From Pyrodictiaceae archaeon (GTDB lineage: Archaea; Thermoproteota; Thermoprotei_A; Sulfolobales; Pyrodictiaceae), in contig JALSNP010000024.1 of the NCBI GenBank assembly GCA_026986935.1, forward strand, positions 1 to 15,406: DNA of 15,406 nt, given 5' to 3'. Positions 7,051 to 14,402 of this stretch are shown one piece after another. Positions within the stretch are counted from its first letter, which is position 1. Every line of letters begins with the position of its first letter. The position numbers were made by a program, and so were the translations under genes. The notes beneath the pieces were generated by a model. The model did no database searches. It saw only the letters and a program-made list of their open reading frames with translations, and was not told where the DNA came from.

Positions 7051-7950
7051 ATGAGCCCCTGGGTTTTAATAATTACTCTCGTTCTCGTAGTTATAGGCCT
7101 GCTGGTATTACTAGCTTTTATCGCTTCTAGGAAGTTGTTAAGCCCGCCTCGCAAAAAGGGGGACTGGACGCCAAGGGATCTCGGCCTTGATTATAGCGAT
7201 GTTGAAGTAGTCTCGTATGATGGGGTGAAGCTTCGCGGCTGGTTTATCGATACTGGGAGCGATAAAACGGTTATAGCTATACATGGCTACACGTCGAGCA
7301 GATGGGATGAAACCTATATGAAGCCTATAATAAAGATCCTCGCCGCCAATGGGTTCAACGTACTCGCTTTTGATTTCAGAGGGCACGGGGAAAGCGGCGG
7401 GGACTACACCACCCTTGGTTTTAGAGAGCTAAGGGATTACCATAGGATAATATCGTGGCTCAAGAACAGCTTGGCCGAGAAGTCGAGGAAGATCGGTGTT
7501 ATAGGCTACTCGATGGGAGGCACTGTGGCCATAATGATTGCTGCTACGGTTGACATGGTAGACGCCGTAGTAGCTGATAGCCCCTATATGGATATCACTG
7601 CGTCTGGGAGACGCTGGATTAAGCGAATGAGCTCCCCCCTTAGGTATGTATTGCTAGCAATATATCCCCTGATAGTCTGGTTTGCATCAGTATCTGCTGG
7701 AGTCGATGTAAAGGCTCTACACATCCAACAGTATGCTGATAAGATAAAGAGGCCTCTACTCATAATAGCTGGGGAGCGAGACGACCTGGTAGCATTAGAT
7801 GAGATTAAGTCCTTCTATGAGAGGGCGAAGGCTGGCGGCAAGAACGTGGAGTTATGGGTAACCAGTTCGGGGCATGTACGCTCAATTGTTGATCATCCCT
7901 CCCAGTACGAGGAGAGAGTCATCTCGTTCTTTAAGAGGTGGTTGAGCTGA
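7051..7950 (+). CDS. Membrane-anchored alpha/beta hydrolase
   Basis: 299 residues with one N-terminal membrane segment (about 4-25) followed by RKLLSPPRKK, then a soluble alpha/beta-hydrolase fold. IHGYTS at 77-82 gives the oxyanion region and FDFRGHGESGG at 107-117 the strand-4 loop. The nucleophile elbow GYSMGG places the catalytic serine at S154. An aspartate in GERDD (244/245) and H275 in SSGHV complete the triad. An esterase, lipase or acyl-hydrolase role is likely, but the fold covers many substrates. The protein most resembles the membrane-tethered 'DUF-type' hydrolases related to BEM46/ABHD13; the name is tentative. ATG 7051 is the first start after the divergent A/T box. It overlaps the MFS gene by 13 bp and is co-transcribed with it. 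Confidence 0.88.
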   Translation: MSPWVLIITLVLVVIGLLVLLAFIASRKLLSPPRKKGDWTPRDLGLDYSDVEVVSYDGVKLRGWFIDTGSDKTVIAIHGYTSSRWDETYMKPIIKILAANGFNVLAFDFRGHGESGGDYTTLGFRELRDYHRIISWLKNSLAEKSRKIGVIGYSMGGTVAIMIAATVDMVDAVVADSPYMDITASGRRWIKRMSSPLRYVLLAIYPLIVWFASVSAGVDVKALHIQQYADKIKRPLLIIAGERDDLVALDEIKSFYERAKAGGKNVELWVTSSGHVRSIVDHPSQYEERVISFFKRWLS

Positions 7951-9227
7951 GCGCTAGGAGTAAAAGCGTTGGGCTTATATTAGCTGTTCTAGCTGTCTTA
8001 GTGCTTTTTTACTTTGCCGGTGACTATATGCTTGCCGCAGTGCTTGAACCTATGAGGAAGGAGGGGCTCATACCGGGCACGGAGAAGTCTTGGAGGTTCT
8101 ACGCGGGTCTCCTCAAGACTATACCGGGCTATGTTGGTCTAGCTCTTACTTTTCTCTGGGGTGTGCTCGCGGATAGGATCGGTAGGCCGAGGCTATTGCT
8201 CCTCCTGGGGCTCGTAATGGGTTTCTCGCTCGCACTAGTCGGTTTTGCTCATAACTATTTCTACCTATTATTAGTGCTAATAGTCTTTGGTATAGCCAAG
8301 ATCGGGATAAGCCCTGTTATCTATGCGTTCATTCCTGACATCATGCCGTCGGAGAAGAGGGGTATAGGCTACGCAGCATACTATGCTGCGAGCGTGCTAG
8401 GCTTCATTGTGGGAATGGTTCTAGGCGGTATATTGTTGTACTGGAGAACAGCCTATACAAGCATAGGCCTAGTCATAATCATTACCTCGGTACCGCTATA
8501 TCTATTATCACGGGGTATTCGCATCGGATACGCCGAGAAGACGGAGCTTACATCCTATAGTCTCAGGGAGGCGTTACGAGCAGCGCTAAACAAGACCGTC
8601 TTACTGATGATGATCCAGATAATCCCATGGACTATTCCCTGGGGGTTCATAACGCTCTATGCTGTTGATTATCTGCAAACAAGATGGGGTATCCCAAGAG
8701 GGTTGGCGAGCGGTATACTAGCGCTAGCAGCGCTATCGATAGCCATAGGGCATGTTCTTGGAGGGAAACTGGCCGATAGCCTTGTTCAAAAGGGCGACGT
8801 GAACGGGCGCGTAAAAGTATCAGTAATCGGCATAGCCATAGGGTTCCTAGCGATGCTCGGCATGTTCACATACCCGTACCCCTACGGCTCAACAAGCCTG
8901 GGAGCCCTACTACCACCTACTGTTCTAGCGCTTGCAGGGCTCCTCTTCACCACGTTTGCTTACCCTAACATAAGCTCTGTTATCAGTGACTGTGTCAGAC
9001 CAGAGTATAGGGGGACGGTGTTCTCCATCTATAACATACTCAATACTGCGGGCTGGGCCACAGGGCCAGCGCTATACGGCCTACTGGTAAAATACCTAAT
9101 GTCATGGTACCCGGAGAGAGCAGCCATCATGTACGCGGCTGTTATTCTTGAAAGCTTCTGGCTAATAAGCCTCGTAATCTGGTTAATCATAGCAAGGACT
9201 TATCCAAGGGATAGGATAACAGCGTAG
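7938..9227 (+). CDS. Major facilitator superfamily (MFS) transporter
   Basis: 429 residues with about 12 hydrophobic segments in two halves separated by a central loop near residues 195-215. MFS motif A is present after TM2 as GVLADRIGRPRL (75-86), and a related GGKLADSL lies in the second half. The closing pattern NILNTAGWATGPALYGLL is also MFS-like. The substrate cannot be read from the sequence. Its place in an operon with a hydrolase, next to a phosphodiesterase and glycerol kinase, makes an organophosphate, glycerol-derived or released fatty-acid substrate worth testing. GTG 7938 lies inside the apparent SD GAGGTGGT (7935-7942). Four bases after that SD comes an in-frame CTG at 7947, so translation may begin there (MSARSKSVG...). 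Either way the gene overlaps or abuts the hydrolase stop. Confidence 0.9.
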   Translation: MVELSARSKSVGLILAVLAVLVLFYFAGDYMLAAVLEPMRKEGLIPGTEKSWRFYAGLLKTIPGYVGLALTFLWGVLADRIGRPRLLLLLGLVMGFSLALVGFAHNYFYLLLVLIVFGIAKIGISPVIYAFIPDIMPSEKRGIGYAAYYAASVLGFIVGMVLGGILLYWRTAYTSIGLVIIITSVPLYLLSRGIRIGYAEKTELTSYSLREALRAALNKTVLLMMIQIIPWTIPWGFITLYAVDYLQTRWGIPRGLASGILALAALSIAIGHVLGGKLADSLVQKGDVNGRVKVSVIGIAIGFLAMLGMFTYPYPYGSTSLGALLPPTVLALAGLLFTTFAYPNISSVISDCVRPEYRGTVFSIYNILNTAGWATGPALYGLLVKYLMSWYPERAAIMYAAVILESFWLISLVIWLIIARTYPRDRITA

Positions 9228-9241
9228 AACGCCAATGACGG

Positions 9242-9271
9242 CTCAACAAATCTTTTCCCATATTATTTGAG
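9242..9271. terminator. Possible bidirectional terminator between MFS and glpK
   Basis: CTCAACAAAT (9242-9251) and ATTATTTGAG (9262-9271) are imperfect inverted arms matching 8 of 10, with a 10-base T-rich loop. The element sits in the 51-bp gap between convergent genes. Weak, but nothing else in the gap could end either transcript. Confidence 0.25.
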
Positions 9272-9278
9272 ATATTGC

Positions 9279-10850
9279 TTATTCGGTTAGTCCATAGGCC
9301 CAGCTAACCTCCTTGGCCCAGCCTAGTGCTCTCTTGACGGCTGCTCTCCACCCGCTGTATAATTTGTCGCGGGTACTGGGATCCATTCTTGGCTTGAACA
9401 CTTTTTCAGCCCTCCATATAGCTCTTATCTCGTCCAGGCTTCGCCAAACACCAGTAGCTAGTCCTGCGAGGAACGCGGCTCCGAGGCTTGTTGTTTCTTT
9501 TATGAAGGGTCTCTGGATCTCTACGCCGAGTATATCGGCTAGGAATTGCATTAAGAAGTTGCTCTTAGAGACCCCGCCATCAACCCTTAGCACCTCCAGT
9601 CGAAGCCCGGACTCCTTTATCATAAGGTCGAGTACGTCCCGAGTGAGGTAAGCTATGGATTCAAGCACCGCTCTCACTACGTGACGGCGCTCGGTCGACC
9701 TAGTGATTCCTATAAGGAGGCCGCGCGCATACGGGTCCCAGTATGGCGCTCCGAGACCCACTAGTGCTGGGACGAAATACACACCGCCCGTATCCGGTGC
9801 CGCCTCAGCTAATGGGTCTACCTCCCCTGGTACCTCAATGATCTTGAGACCGTCTCGTAGCCATTGTATAGCTGCACCAGTGGCGAAAATGCTTCCCTCA
9901 AGCGCGTATACTGCCTCCCCACGACTCATGGAGTAGAAAATGGTGGTGAGAAGCCCTTTCTTAGAAAATACTATGTTTTTCCCAGTATTCATTAAGATGA
10001 ATGTACCAGTACCGTATGTGGCTTTAACTGAGCCAGGCATAAACCCTGCCTGGCCGAATAGTGCTGCTTGCTGGTCACCTGCATCACCGCAAACTGGTAG
10101 CTCTGCGCCAACAACCTCCCGAGCTTCAGGCCCTAGGTAGCCGTAGCACTCGTTATCAATAGATGGCCTAGGCTCCGGTAACGAGTGGCGAGGCACTTTA
10201 CCCATAATCTCTAGGAGATCATCGTCCCAATCCAGTTTCTCTATGTTGAAGAGCATTGTCCTGGAAGCATTACTGTAATCAGTTACATGGGAGCCGTTCT
10301 TACTCCCTGTTGCTATGTTTTTCCCTCCTCTCGTCAAACGCCATATGATCCACGAATCCATGGTGCCTAGTACTGCTTCTCCTTTTTCAAGGCGCTCACG
10401 TAGCCTGGGCACGTTTTTGAGAAGCCACATGATCTTCGTGGCGGAGAAATAAGGGTCCGGCACTAGGCCCGTCTTTCTATGGATGACCTCGCCGTATTCT
10501 TCGCGTAGCTTATCGCTGAGAGGGGCTGTCCTCCTATCCTGCCACACGATAGCATTGTAGAGAGGAGCCCCCGTCCTTGTATCCCATACGACTATTGTTT
10601 CTCTCTGATTAGTTACTCCTATAGCAGCTATCTCTCGGGGATCGACACCACTATTCCTTATAGCCTCCCTTATTACTAGCTTCGTGTTCTCCCATATCTC
10701 GATGGGGTCGTGCTCTACCCATCCAGGCCTAGGATAGATCTGTCTATGTTCCTTATAGCTCCAACTATTCTTAACAATATTGCCGCTCTCGTCAAAAATC
10801 AGCGCCCTAGTACCAGTAGTGCCCTGGTCAATAGCCAACACATAAACCAA
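9279..10850 (-). CDS. glpK: Glycerol kinase
   Basis: ATP-dependent glycerol kinase of the FGGY family (523 residues from TTG 10850; family about 500), converting glycerol to sn-glycerol 3-phosphate in the cytosol. The phosphate-binding LAIDQGTTGTRA opens the protein. NQRET (R83, E84), IVWQDRR (W103), PDPYFSATK (Tyr near 134) and AGDQQAALFGQ (Asp near 259) match the glycerol-contacting residues of bacterial GlpK. ATYGTGTF and DGGVSKSNFLMQFLADIL are the second nucleotide and FGGY motifs. The frame extends to GTG 10859, but that codon lies within GGGGTGAC, an SD-like sequence that would properly serve the TTG at 10850, four bases further on. That start also gives the usual short N-terminus MVYVLAIDQGTT. 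It lies just downstream of a small unknown gene, probably in one transcript. Confidence 0.96.
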   Translation of the reverse strand: MVYVLAIDQGTTGTRALIFDESGNIVKNSWSYKEHRQIYPRPGWVEHDPIEIWENTKLVIREAIRNSGVDPREIAAIGVTNQRETIVVWDTRTGAPLYNAIVWQDRRTAPLSDKLREEYGEVIHRKTGLVPDPYFSATKIMWLLKNVPRLRERLEKGEAVLGTMDSWIIWRLTRGGKNIATGSKNGSHVTDYSNASRTMLFNIEKLDWDDDLLEIMGKVPRHSLPEPRPSIDNECYGYLGPEAREVVGAELPVCGDAGDQQAALFGQAGFMPGSVKATYGTGTFILMNTGKNIVFSKKGLLTTIFYSMSRGEAVYALEGSIFATGAAIQWLRDGLKIIEVPGEVDPLAEAAPDTGGVYFVPALVGLGAPYWDPYARGLLIGITRSTERRHVVRAVLESIAYLTRDVLDLMIKESGLRLEVLRVDGGVSKSNFLMQFLADILGVEIQRPFIKETTSLGAAFLAGLATGVWRSLDEIRAIWRAEKVFKPRMDPSTRDKLYSGWRAAVKRALGWAKEVSWAYGLTE

Positions 10851-10874
10851 GACAGTCACCCCATAATAGTGTCC

Positions 10875-11180
10875 TTATCCCGGCTTAGAGGATATCAGGG
10901 CCAAGTTTTCGGTCACTTTAATCCTCACTTCAACACCGAGAGATCTCGCTAACAGGTTAGCGAGCTCACGTACCTCGCGAAGCAACTGAATAGCCTTCGA
11001 AGGATTAGCTAGGAGGCGTAGAGGGAACCTCTCAACCACTATCTCTAGGACATTTCCTTGGAGGCGGGCCTTTCCCTCATACTCGTCTACTCTCCAATTA
11101 AATTCTAGCGCTGTTTTGGAGAGATCAATTTCACTAACCTTGCCGTCAACCTCTATGGTTACGCGTAAATTGACCGCCAT
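10875..11180 (-). CDS. Small conserved-looking protein upstream of glpK, unknown function
   Basis: 101 residues beginning MAVNLRVTIEVDGK. I do not recognise a family. The sequence reads as an alpha/beta domain: a strand pair at 3-20, strands around 25-50 (LEFNWRVDEYEGKARLQGNVLEIVVE), a basic and leucine-rich helix at 59-82 (SKAIQLLREVRELANLLARSL), and a final strand GVEVRIKVTEN. There are no cysteines, membrane segments or evident catalytic motif. The gap to glpK is 15 bp to GTG 10859, or 24 bp to TTG 10850, so the two are probably co-transcribed. ATG 11180 has a GAGGATCG about 13 bases upstream, a weakly placed SD. Possible TATA boxes lie around 11226-11245. A regulatory or partner role for glpK is a guess from position only. 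Confidence 0.75.
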   Translation of the reverse strand: MAVNLRVTIEVDGKVSEIDLSKTALEFNWRVDEYEGKARLQGNVLEIVVERFPLRLLANPSKAIQLLREVRELANLLARSLGVEVRIKVTENLALISSKPG

Positions 11181-11294
11181 CTTAGATCTGCCACGATCCT
11201 CTTCTCTCCAAGTATCCCACTGACCCTAAATTAGGAATTTACTTAGAATAGTAGGTAAAAACCGGGTGTAGAGGATTATATTAGCTCTTATTGC

Positions 11295-11465
11295 TTAGCC
11301 TTGCTCCTCCTTATACACTGTCCTTATAGTGATCGTGCCGGAGATGTTTGACAAGCTTATATCTATTCTCTCCGGTGGTTTCTCGGTCTTGCTCAGCATC
11401 TCAACGAATTTAGCTATGACCTGGTCGTCGATATTTGCCTCCATATTTATCTTTATTGTAGCCAT
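11295..11465 (-). CDS. Short ORF, 56 residues, unknown function
   Basis: An ATG at 11465 opens 56 codons to TAA 11295-11297, giving MATIKINMEANIDDQVIAKF...ISGTITIRTVYKEEQG. Support is threefold. A GAGGGGGTG SD-like sequence lies about 8 bases upstream. The composition is balanced and charged like a hyperthermophile protein. The pattern is regular: strand, helix, then a hydrophobic/polar alternating C-terminal strand pair (IDISLSNISGTITIRTVY). It lies alone in a 401-bp gap between the permease and the 101-codon gene, on the same strand as both. No family is recognised. A TATA-like CGTAAATAC lies about 50 bp upstream on the same strand, overlapping a palindrome at 11515-11530. Confidence 0.6.
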   Translation of the reverse strand: MATIKINMEANIDDQVIAKFVEMLSKTEKPPERIDISLSNISGTITIRTVYKEEQG

Positions 11466-11514
11466 TGAGCTTACACCCCCCTCATCCTATTAGAACCAGG
11501 TGCTAACTCTCTAT

Positions 11515-11530
11515 GTATTTACGTAGATAC
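11515..11530. promoter_or_regulatory. Near-perfect 16-bp palindrome at a putative promoter
   Basis: GTATTTACGTAGATAC reads the same on both strands except for one symmetric position pair (5 and 12), with TACGTA at its centre (11520-11525). It overlaps the A/T-rich box expected to drive the 56-codon ORF, so it could be an operator for a dimeric regulator. No regulator gene is nearby. Confidence 0.3.
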
Positions 11531-11581
11531 GTCTTCTTAGTTAAACTTTGACTCGTTCCTATCAAAGTAAGCTAAATGACT

Positions 11582-12886
11582 CTACAGAAGCGTCGCCCAT
11601 AACGGAAGTGTTATCAAGTACTGAATGATTAGCGAGGATAAGACAAAGGGGACGGAGTACTTGAAGAACGTGGAGGGTTTAACATGGTAGCCCTCCTTCT
11701 CAGCCATAGATATCGCGACGTATAGCGCGGGCGCAGCCGCCACCGTTAGATTGCTTGCGAGAGTGGCTGACCATGCCATCCCCCAGTAGAGAGGCCATGC
11801 ATTAACCCCAGCCATTCTCGAGGCGTCTCTCACCAAGTAAAGGAACGTGAGTAGTAGTGCATCGTGCTCGATTATTGTAGCAAGGGCTGCTACAGCCCAG
11901 TAGAAGACACTATATGCTACATAGGGGCTTGAGCTCAGAAAACCCATGAGGTGATGGGCAGCGTTCTCCAGGACACCGTTTATCTCGAGCCCCCCTACGA
12001 GGCCGAATAGTGATGCATAGAATAGTAAGGCGCGCCACTCGACGTGCTCGAGCGCCCGCTCTACGGGTACACCCTTCTTGGTTAGCCTGTTATATAGCTC
12101 CGCAACTAGCGCTGTGAACGCGGCGCCGCTCATCGTTATAAACCCGAGGGGGACTCCGAGAATAGGTCTTATCGCCATACCTGTTACAGTCGCTAAGAAC
12201 CCTGCTGCGCCTATGAGTAGAACGGGTTTGTTTATCCTTTTCTCTAGCTCCTGGGGGCTTATCTCGACAATGTTTTCTGGCTCCTTGGATAAGAACAGTC
12301 TATACATTAGTGCAACAACTAGTAGAAAAGTTATTGTGAGCAACGGGAAGCTACTAGGCCTTCCATGGCTCCATATAAAGTCTAGGAACTCTGCGCCAGC
12401 AACGCTATGCAGTAACTGTGGAGGCAGATCACCCATTAGGAGAGCTGTCCCCATGAAGTTCGCCGCGAACCCTACAAAGAGTATTGCTAGGACGGGGTCA
12501 CCACCAGCTTTCCGAGCAGCCTCTAGGACTATGCTGCCGAAAAGCAGTATTACGAGAACATTGTCCACGAGTATAGAGACGAAGCCCGCGAGTATAACCA
12601 TTGCTAAGAGGAATAGCCTATAACTATGTACGCGCCTAGCAACACTATCCACGACAAGCTCCGCGAACCCCCCCTCTATTAGGTACCCCGTTATTACCCA
12701 CATCCCAAGAAGTATTGCTATCACGTTCCAATCAATGATATGGAAAGCCTCTAGAGGCGTGTATTTTGTCAGAATAATCATTATTATGAGGCCGCTAAGC
12801 CCCAGGATACTTTCATCTATTATTCTAGACACTATTCCCGCGACAACTACGAGGAAAATCGCTGCTGCAACGACCTCGGAAAACAC
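11582..12886 (-). CDS. ArsB/NhaD/SLC13-like ion transporter (CitMHS superfamily permease)
   Basis: 434 residues with about 11-12 hydrophobic segments and an internal two-repeat layout. In the first half, SILVDNVLVILL corresponds to the family's 'DNVTTVLL' helix. NFMGTALLMGDLPPQLL corresponds to the re-entrant 'NIGGTATLIGDPPNIL' loop, with the asparagine after PP replaced by glutamine. In the second half ASNLTVAAAPALYVAISMAEKEGYHV corresponds to 'GGNLTLIGSPANV...A...G' and is followed by FFKYSVPF. The family includes arsenite exporters, Na+/H+ antiporters and dicarboxylate carriers; the altered loop residues prevent a substrate call. GTG 12886 is the first possible start, since a TGA lies directly before it in frame. 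It is single-gene by appearance, with 173 bp to sufB upstream and 116 bp to the short ORF downstream. Confidence 0.87.
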   Translation of the reverse strand: MFSEVVAAAIFLVVVAGIVSRIIDESILGLSGLIIMIILTKYTPLEAFHIIDWNVIAILLGMWVITGYLIEGGFAELVVDSVARRVHSYRLFLLAMVILAGFVSILVDNVLVILLFGSIVLEAARKAGGDPVLAILFVGFAANFMGTALLMGDLPPQLLHSVAGAEFLDFIWSHGRPSSFPLLTITFLLVVALMYRLFLSKEPENIVEISPQELEKRINKPVLLIGAAGFLATVTGMAIRPILGVPLGFITMSGAAFTALVAELYNRLTKKGVPVERALEHVEWRALLFYASLFGLVGGLEINGVLENAAHHLMGFLSSSPYVAYSVFYWAVAALATIIEHDALLLTFLYLVRDASRMAGVNAWPLYWGMAWSATLASNLTVAAAPALYVAISMAEKEGYHVKPSTFFKYSVPFVLSSLIIQYLITLPLWATLL

Positions 12887-13002
12887 TCACGACACCACTA
12901 ACCCCTAGAAGCGATCCCTGTGTAGCCTTTAGATGATCCCGGCTCCTTCTAAGCTATTTCGCTAGAGCACAGAAGCAGCAATAGGTCTAGGCATGGGGTA
13001 CT

Positions 13003-13025
13003 GTAAAAAGATGTATTTTAAAAAG
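13003..13025 (-). terminator. Oligo-T terminator of the suf operon, possibly overlapping the next promoter
   Basis: Reading the minus strand, 35-57 bases past the sufB stop there are two T5 runs (CTTTTTAAAATAC, then CTTTTTAC). This fits archaeal oligo-T termination. The TTTTAAAA core (13016-13023) is also the best TATA candidate upstream of the permease, though it would leave a leader of about 100 bases. The rest of 12887-13059 holds no ORF of note. Confidence 0.4.
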
Positions 13026-13059
13026 GAACTTGATACTTTTGCTGGGAGGAGTTATAGCC

Positions 13060-14394
13060 TTAGTGCCCTAGGAGGGCTAGTTCTAGTATCTTCTTTACCT
13101 CTATTTGCACGTCTATGGGGAGCTTGTTTATCACTGGCTCGAAGAACCCGTTGACTATCAGCCATGTGGCCTCGTCCTCGTCGAACCCCATGAGTGCTAG
13201 GTAGTAGAGTTTCTCGTAGCTTATCCTGCCCACGCTTGCCTCGTGGCTTAGCTCGGCGTCTTTCTCCTCGGTGCCTATTGCTGGTATTGTTATGCTCTTA
13301 GCCTTGTCGCCTATGACTAGGGTGTTACAGCTCATGAAGCCCGTGGCTCCCTTAGCGCCGCGCGCGGCGTACAGCATTCCATTGAACTCCTCTACTGCCT
13401 CATCCCTAACCACTGTACGGTTAAGTATCTGCGCACTCGTCTCTGGTGCCTCGTAGCGTACAAGAGGAGCACTATAGACTCTCTGCCTATCGCGGTAAAG
13501 CGCTATGCTCTGTACAACACCCCTGCTCTTTCTTCCACGAAGATCGATTCTCGGCGACGTATTAGCTGTGGTCGCGTAGAACGCTATCGAGGTTAGCTCC
13601 GCGTAGGCATTGTCGCCTTCAACTATGACTCTCTTAACGGGCATGTGGTGTACCTCGCCTAGCCAGTTGTTTATACTAGCGACGTAGAGCCGAGCGTTAT
13701 CCTTTACAAAGCCCTCGAGCCCTCCTAGGTGGACAGCGTATCTAAGAGCTATGGGTGTTGTACAGCCCTCAATCCAGTGCAGCTCAGCGCCCTCCTCGAG
13801 TACTATTAGTGTGTGCTCTGTCTGGCCAAGCCCCTCTCTGCCTATAATGAAGACACCTTGCAGCGGCTGAGGTATCTTTACACCCTTGGGCACATAGATG
13901 AAGGGTCCTCCGGCCCATAGCATTACGTGGTAAGCGGTCTTACGGTTAAGCCTTGGGTGTAGTGCTCGGAACGCATACTCCTTTACAACAGGGTAGCGCT
14001 TGACAGCCTCATCCATGCTAGTGAAGATTACGCCTCGTTTCTCTAGGTACTTTAGCACAGCCTTGACTACCACGTTGTCAACGTCTATGCTAAACCCGCT
14101 CGCAAGTACCTCGAGCTCCTCTGGCTTTACCCCGAGGCGTTCAGCAGCCTTTATTGCCTCCTCGGTGGGGAGTACAGGGTTCTCAAGCCCCTCTATGAAC
14201 ACCTTATAGGTTACCTTCTCTATTAATGGATCTATCTTTGGGTCAGGCTGCGATGTCTTGAGGTACTCGAAGGCCTCGAGACGTCTACGCAGCACCCATT
14301 CGGGCTCTCTACGCTTCCTACTGAACTCCACTATATCGTCACGGCTTAGGTCGGTCAGAGGCTTATCCTCTAGCACGTACTTCACGCGGCTCAA
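13060..14394 (-). CDS. sufB: Fe-S cluster assembly scaffold protein SufB
   Basis: 444 residues from TTG 14394, close to the family's usual 450-490. SufB forms the scaffold on which Fe-S clusters are built, in complex with the SufC ATPase. The N-terminal helical domain (to about 150) is followed by the beta-helix core: YHVMLWAGGPFIYVPKGVKI, EHTLIVLEEGAELHWIEGCTTP and the PRIDLRGRKSRGVVQSIA region. The scaffold-site residues are retained: the cysteine in FMSCNTLVIG (C356) and the H-E pair in AELSHEASVGRISYEKLYYL (H384, E385), matching C405 and H433/E434 of E. coli SufB. The frame begins at GTG 14406, but that codon lies within the perfect SD GGAGGTGAT (14403-14411), so TTG 14394, seven bases downstream of it, is the likely start (MSRVKYVL...). 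No sufD follows in the window. Confidence 0.94.
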   Translation of the reverse strand: MSRVKYVLEDKPLTDLSRDDIVEFSRKRREPEWVLRRRLEAFEYLKTSQPDPKIDPLIEKVTYKVFIEGLENPVLPTEEAIKAAERLGVKPEELEVLASGFSIDVDNVVVKAVLKYLEKRGVIFTSMDEAVKRYPVVKEYAFRALHPRLNRKTAYHVMLWAGGPFIYVPKGVKIPQPLQGVFIIGREGLGQTEHTLIVLEEGAELHWIEGCTTPIALRYAVHLGGLEGFVKDNARLYVASINNWLGEVHHMPVKRVIVEGDNAYAELTSIAFYATTANTSPRIDLRGRKSRGVVQSIALYRDRQRVYSAPLVRYEAPETSAQILNRTVVRDEAVEEFNGMLYAARGAKGATGFMSCNTLVIGDKAKSITIPAIGTEEKDAELSHEASVGRISYEKLYYLALMGFDEDEATWLIVNGFFEPVINKLPIDVQIEVKKILELALLGH

Positions 14395-14402
14395 GGAAAG
14401 AA

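Noticed and set aside
10710..10952. 80-codon plus-strand open frame spanning the glpK 5' end
   Set aside because: Antisense to glpK and the small upstream gene, with no supporting SD or family pattern.
12078..12623. 181-codon plus-strand open frame
   Set aside because: It lies wholly antisense to the permease, is rich in Ser/Thr/Pro as expected from a reverse reading, and has no SD. It is a shadow of the real gene.
12962..12994. Ten-residue minus-strand ORF in the sufB-permease gap
   Set aside because: Too short, with no SD; could only be a leader peptide and nothing supports that.
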